This document shows positions 34,521-37,947 of a stretch of 37,947 nucleotides of DNA, piece by piece. The position numbers were made by a program, and so were the translations under genes. The DNA is from Deltaproteobacteria bacterium (GTDB taxonomy: Bacteria > Desulfobacterota > Dissulfuribacteria > Dissulfuribacterales > UBA3076), in assembly GCA_018399745.1 (NCBI GenBank), contig JAGYNZ010000001.1, positions 1 through 37,947 of the forward strand, given 5' to 3'. Below the pieces are notes generated by a model. It made no database searches. It had not been told where the DNA came from and saw only the letters and a program-made list of their open reading frames with translations. Each line of letters opens with the position of its first letter. The first letter of the stretch is position 1.

Positions 34521-36317
34521 ATGAACCCATTAGTAACTGAGCATAATTGCGTCCAAATACGATTTTCTCTGTGTCTGCTTATTATTGCTTTTCTATCAGG
34601 TGCATTTTTATTAACTGATATAGCGTATGTACATGCAAAACCAAAAAGCTCTGCTCTAAACAAGACTGAATATACCTATCGTCAGGCCAAATCTGAATAT
34701 GATCGCCTTGCCAGGAATTCCAGGCTTCGCACTCACAGAACAGCGTGGATCCGAGTAATCAAGAAATTCAGGACAGTGTATCTCACCTATCCTAATGATA
34801 TTGAAGTCGCCCCCAAAGCCCTTTTCATGATGGCCCGCTGCCACAGCGAATTATATGGATATTCAGGAACCATTAAGGATATACAGGAGGCCATCGAGCG
34901 ATATAAGGTCCTGATTGAGAGATTCCCTGAAAGTTACCTGGCAGATGACGCCCTTTACGACCTCGGAAACCTCTATAATCGTATCGGTAATATTAATCTA
35001 GCTCGAAAAGCATGGGAACGGATAGTTGAAGAATACCCCGAAAGAGATAAAGCCAGGTTTGCCAAAAAAAAGTTGAAAATCTTAGGTCCTGTGGAGCAGC
35101 AGAAAATAAAGACCCCAAAGCTGATAAGGTATAATGAAGAAGAGCCCTCAAGCATCTCCAGCCCGAGGATTAATCCAGATACAAAACCTGCTATTGTGCG
35201 AGAGGTAAGGCATTGGTCTGCTGCGGACTACACCAGGGTAGTAATTGACACAGCAGGCCCTGTATCCTTTACAAAAGGATATCTTCCTGCCAATAAGGCC
35301 AAATACCTTCCGGAACGTATTTATTTAGATCTAAAACCGGCCTTTATAGGAAAAAATTTCAAAAACGATATATCTATAAGGGATGGACTACTCAGAGGGG
35401 TGAGAATAGCTCAATTTAACCGTAGCACGGTACGGGTGGTATTTGATCTCAGGAACACCCATAAGACAAAGATCTTTTATCTTGAGGATCCCTTCAGGGT
35501 GGTAGTAGACGCCTTTGGGGAAAACTACTTCCAGAGGCCTTCCTGCCCTCCCCTGTCTCCTCTCATACATAAAAAGAGTAAAGATCAATTAAAAGATGAC
35601 GGTCTTTCTCTGGCACAACAGTTGGGCCTCTGTGTAAAACGAGTGGTGATAGATGCCGGCCACGGCGGAAAGGACCCGGGGGCTATCGGACCCACCGGTC
35701 TGAGGGAAAAAGACGTTGTACTCACGATTGCAAAAAAAGTGGCTTTACGACTTAAAAAAGACCTGAACTGTCAGGTTATCCTTACCAGAGATGACGATCA
35801 GTTCCTGCCACTTATGCAAAGGACCGCCATTGCCAATGCCGAAAAGGCCGATCTTTTTTTGTCTATTCACGCAAATGCAGCCCCCAGTAGGGGAGTTAGT
35901 GGGGTTGAAACTTACTTTTTAAACTTTGCCCTAGATAAAGAGGCCATGAGTGTCGCAGCCAGAGAAAATGCTACATCCAATAAAAGAATAGGGGATCTTA
36001 AGCATATCCTAAACGACATAATGAAAAACACCAAGGTAGATGAGTCCTCACGCTTGGCAGGCTGCGTGCAAAGGGAGCTTGTAAGAAACCTTAGAAGACA
36101 ATATGATAAGGTGAAGAGCAAAGGAGTCAAACAGGCCCCATTTTTTGTCCTTATAGGGGCAAGAATGCCCTCGGTTCTTGTGGAAGTATCTTTTATAAGT
36201 AACAAGAAAGAAGAAAAACGCCTCAAAAGTGACCATTATCTGAGCAGCGTAGCCGATGGGATCGTAAACGGTATTAAATCATATATAAGTGACACCAAGT
36301 TCGCTTATCTCCCTTGA
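34521..36317 (+). CDS. N-acetylmuramoyl-L-alanine amidase, AmiC type, with TPR and AMIN domains
   Basis: Exported zinc amidase that splits septal peptidoglycan between MurNAc and L-Ala. A signal peptide (about 1-39, ending VHA) precedes TPR-like helices (about 50-185, YRQAKSEYDRLAR, ADDALYDLGNLYNRIG) of the kind that receive partners. An AMIN domain (about 228-330) targets the wall, and an Amidase_3 domain begins at VVIDAGHGGKDPGA. Zinc and catalytic residues are in place: His381, Glu396 (LREKD), His450 (LSIHAN) and the late Glu in VLVEVSFISN. At 598 residues it is longer than E. coli AmiC because of the TPR part. In contrast to FtsI here, it appears fully active. Confidence 0.95.
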   Translation: MNPLVTEHNCVQIRFSLCLLIIAFLSGAFLLTDIAYVHAKPKSSALNKTEYTYRQAKSEYDRLARNSRLRTHRTAWIRVIKKFRTVYLTYPNDIEVAPKALFMMARCHSELYGYSGTIKDIQEAIERYKVLIERFPESYLADDALYDLGNLYNRIGNINLARKAWERIVEEYPERDKARFAKKKLKILGPVEQQKIKTPKLIRYNEEEPSSISSPRINPDTKPAIVREVRHWSAADYTRVVIDTAGPVSFTKGYLPANKAKYLPERIYLDLKPAFIGKNFKNDISIRDGLLRGVRIAQFNRSTVRVVFDLRNTHKTKIFYLEDPFRVVVDAFGENYFQRPSCPPLSPLIHKKSKDQLKDDGLSLAQQLGLCVKRVVIDAGHGGKDPGAIGPTGLREKDVVLTIAKKVALRLKKDLNCQVILTRDDDQFLPLMQRTAIANAEKADLFLSIHANAAPSRGVSGVETYFLNFALDKEAMSVAARENATSNKRIGDLKHILNDIMKNTKVDESSRLAGCVQRELVRNLRRQYDKVKSKGVKQAPFFVLIGARMPSVLVEVSFISNKKEEKRLKSDHYLSSVADGIVNGIKSYISDTKFAYLP

Positions 36318-36394
36318 AGAACTTTAAAAATATTTAGATTATGGACGTATGAACATCTAGTTTTTGATTCATAAAGAAAACCCATAATAACAGG

Positions 36395-36422
36395 TTGAAT
36401 TTTGTTTTTCCTCTGCTAGAAT
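36395..36422 (+). promoter_or_regulatory. Likely pal promoter
   Basis: TTGAAT (36395-36400) and TAGAAT (36417-36422) are 16 bases apart, matching four and five of six consensus positions, about 80 bases before the pal ATG. By eye only. Confidence 0.4.
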
Positions 36423-36502
36423 ACAGTATTACCTGTGGATTTTAAGTATAGTTCTATTATAGTTGCATATTATAAATAAAAACTATTTTGCGGGAGGTGT
36501 CT

Positions 36503-37102
36503 ATGTATTGGGGAAATATGGGAATAAAAGTTTGTTTACTGGTGCTCATTTCGATATTGAGCATAGGTCTTCTTGGCGGATGTTGTAAAAAACCGGTAAA
36601 ACCAGTAGAAGGAGAAACACTTGTCACTGAACAGATCGAAGAAGCGGCTGTAAGCCCTGAGGAAATGCCGGGCATGGCTGAAGTTGGTATGGGTGAGACG
36701 GAAATCCAAGGCGAAGCCATAGAAACAGGTCCGGCCTTTGGCGAAACTATTTCCGAGGGCAGAACCAGCGCCCCTATGCACCCGGTATACTTTGATTTTG
36801 ACCGTTTTAATATCCGTGATGATATGAAGCCCATAATGGAAGAAAATGCCCTCTTCCTTCTTGATCATCCTGAAGTCATGATAGAAATCCAGGGTAACTG
36901 TGATGAACGTGGTACCAATGAATATAACCTGGCTCTTGGAGAAAGAAGGGCAAAAGGCGCCCAGGCATATCTTGTCAATCTGGGCGTAAACCCGGATCGT
37001 ATAGAAACTGTGAGCTTTGGCGAGGAACAGCCTCTGGATCCAGGACATGACGAAGAAGCATGGGCAAAAAACCGCAGAGATGACTTTGTTATTATAAAGT
37101 AG
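36503..37102 (+). CDS. pal: Peptidoglycan-associated lipoprotein Pal (OmpA-like)
   Basis: Outer-membrane lipoprotein that binds peptidoglycan and works with Tol in envelope constriction. ATG 36503 has GGGAGG five bases upstream; a TTG 15 bases earlier merely spans the ribosome site. A lipobox LLGGC puts the lipidated Cys at 27. An acidic linker (about 35-90) is followed by an OmpA domain: PVYFDFDRFNIRDD, IEIQGNCDERGTNEYNLALG, RRAKGAQAYL and the terminal KNRRDDFVI. The Asp and Arg that bind diaminopimelate are present. TolQRAB are not in the window. A terminator follows directly. Confidence 0.94.
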   Translation: MYWGNMGIKVCLLVLISILSIGLLGGCCKKPVKPVEGETLVTEQIEEAAVSPEEMPGMAEVGMGETEIQGEAIETGPAFGETISEGRTSAPMHPVYFDFDRFNIRDDMKPIMEENALFLLDHPEVMIEIQGNCDERGTNEYNLALGERRAKGAQAYLVNLGVNPDRIETVSFGEEQPLDPGHDEEAWAKNRRDDFVIIK

Positions 37103-37137
37103 TTAATAGTTAAAACCTTTGATATCCCAGAAAACCT

Positions 37138-37177
37138 TGACCACTGCGTTGTTATACAATGCAGTGGTCATTATTTT
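37138..37177 (+). terminator. Rho-independent terminator after pal
   Basis: Arms 37138-37151 (TGACCACTGCGTTG) and 37157-37170 (CAATGCAGTGGTCA) form a 14-bp stem with a single G-T pair and a 5-base loop, followed by TTATTTT. It lies 35 bases after the pal stop and separates pal from skp. Confidence 0.88.
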
Positions 37178-37283
37178 GAAAGCACCTTTTGGAAAAACAC
37201 TTGGTCTTATTCAATGGCAAATTGTAAATTTGTCGATATTTCTCGTAAATTATTAAAAAGGCCCAGGAGATAGTGATAGCCTT

Positions 37284-37835
37284 ATGAATGGTCGCATAAA
37301 CTTAATACCCCTTCTACTGATTTTTCTGTTGACTACGGTCCTGTGCTGTAATGTAACTGCTGGAGAAACAGCGCAGACAAAGGTAGCTGTTATCAATATG
37401 CAAAAAGTGATACGAAAATCCATAGCCGGACAAAAGGCTATGGAAAATCTGGACAAAAAACTTACAAAGTTGCAGGAAGAAATCAGAGTTAAACAAGACG
37501 AAATCAATGCATTTAAGGAAGAGATTGAAAAAAAGGGGCCTCTAATGAATGAGGTTGCCAGGGCAGAAAAAGAACGCGAATATAAAAAGGCTTTTCGAGA
37601 TCTTCAAGATAAAAAAGAGGATGCCCAATTTGAAATGCGCCAGGCAGAAACCAAAAGCATGGAGCCATTACTCCATGAACTTGAAAAGGTTGTTGGCGGC
37701 ATAGGTAAGGAAGGTGGATACACACTCATTCTGGATAAAAACATGCCTGGCATTTATTTCATTGATTCTGATGTAGATATCACGGAAGAAGTCATAACGG
37801 CCTACGATAATAAAGTAAAATCAAACAAGGAATAA
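37284..37835 (+). CDS. Periplasmic chaperone, Skp/OmpH family
   Basis: Trimeric tentacle-like chaperone that escorts outer-membrane proteins to the BAM complex. A signal peptide (about 1-26, ending NVTA) precedes VAVINMQKVIRKSIAGQKAM, the typical Skp start. Then comes a long charged coiled-coil segment (about 50-130, KLTKLQEEIRVKQDEINAFK) and a short C-terminal strand region (GGYTLILDKNMPGIYFIDSD). Length 183 is normal. An AGGAG lies about 14 bases before the ATG. In many relatives it sits next to bamA and lpxD, which would be beyond the window edge. Confidence 0.9.
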   Translation: MNGRINLIPLLLIFLLTTVLCCNVTAGETAQTKVAVINMQKVIRKSIAGQKAMENLDKKLTKLQEEIRVKQDEINAFKEEIEKKGPLMNEVARAEKEREYKKAFRDLQDKKEDAQFEMRQAETKSMEPLLHELEKVVGGIGKEGGYTLILDKNMPGIYFIDSDVDITEEVITAYDNKVKSNKE

Positions 37836-37875
37836 GGGTAAAAAAAATAGATCCTTATTTTAAGTAACCGCCTTC

Positions 37876-37947
37876 AAAATTAGAAATTTGAAATTAGTTA
37901 ACAAGTTCCCCTCTTTAGTATTTAATCAATTTCGAGCTTCAAATTTT
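37876..37947. repeat. AT-rich intergenic inverted repeat, copy 3
   Basis: Arm 37876-37899 pairs with 37924-37947 at 18 of 24 positions, across a 24-base loop. The right arm ends at the window edge, so the element may extend further. It shares AAATTTGAAATT with copies 1 and 2 and lies 40 bases after skp. Confidence 0.6.

Noticed and set aside
36536..37048. 170-codon minus-strand ORF opposite pal
   Set aside because: Antisense shadow of a clear Pal gene that has signal, lipobox and OmpA domain.
1..37947. tRNA genes, rRNA, CRISPR arrays, transposases, riboswitches
   Set aside because: Looked for cloverleaf-like spacing, regular repeat-spacer arrays and transposase motifs in the gaps and found none. 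A covariance-model scan would be decisive.

Overview
The window looks like chromosome of a diderm, meso-DAP-type bacterium. The most likely source is a relative of the sulfate- or sulfur-metabolising Desulfobacterota (former Deltaproteobacteria), but this is inferred from gene order and outer-membrane genes (Pal, Skp, AMIN-domain amidase), not from a marker tree. Base composition is moderate. No rRNA, tRNA, CRISPR, phage or insertion sequence was seen.

Layout. 2-1225: 3' part of a homocysteine methyltransferase/MetF fusion. 1550-8310 (+): tilS - ftsH - folP - small ORF - cdaA - cdaR - glmM remnant, a known housekeeping order whose last gene has decayed to fragments. 8312-24575 (-): a division and cell-wall (dcw) cluster, read as mraZ - rsmH - ftsL - ftsI - murE::murF - mraY - murD - murG - murC - murB - ftsQ - ftsA - ftsZ, with a promoter and MraZ-type operator in front of mraZ. 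24876-26576 (-): tsaC - mltG. 26799-28628 (-): a purD::purE fusion. 29049-31648: a DUF364-like gene (+), then a degenerate polysaccharide deacetylase and a polyprenyl diphosphate synthase (-). 31789-37835 (+): mutS, amiC-type amidase, pal, skp/ompH.

Most notable: peptidoglycan synthesis at this locus is selectively eroded. FtsI is a full-length, uninterrupted 585-residue protein with its membrane anchor, pedestal motifs and PASTA domain, but all three transpeptidase motifs (SxxK, SxN, KTG) are gone. Its usual partner ftsW is absent from its normal place between murD and murG. The glmM gene next to cdaA-cdaR survives only as out-of-frame fragments. The cytoplasmic Mur enzymes and the FtsL/Q/A/Z scaffold look intact. 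The simplest reading is that septal synthase activity is supplied from elsewhere in the genome while the FtsI shell is kept as a scaffold. A degenerate NodB-type deacetylase at 29893-30618 is a second apparent pseudoenzyme of wall metabolism. Other points worth attention are two gene fusions (murE::murF, purD::purE), a 53-codon ORF joined to folP and cdaA by TAATG overlaps at both ends, and a family of AT-rich intergenic inverted repeats.
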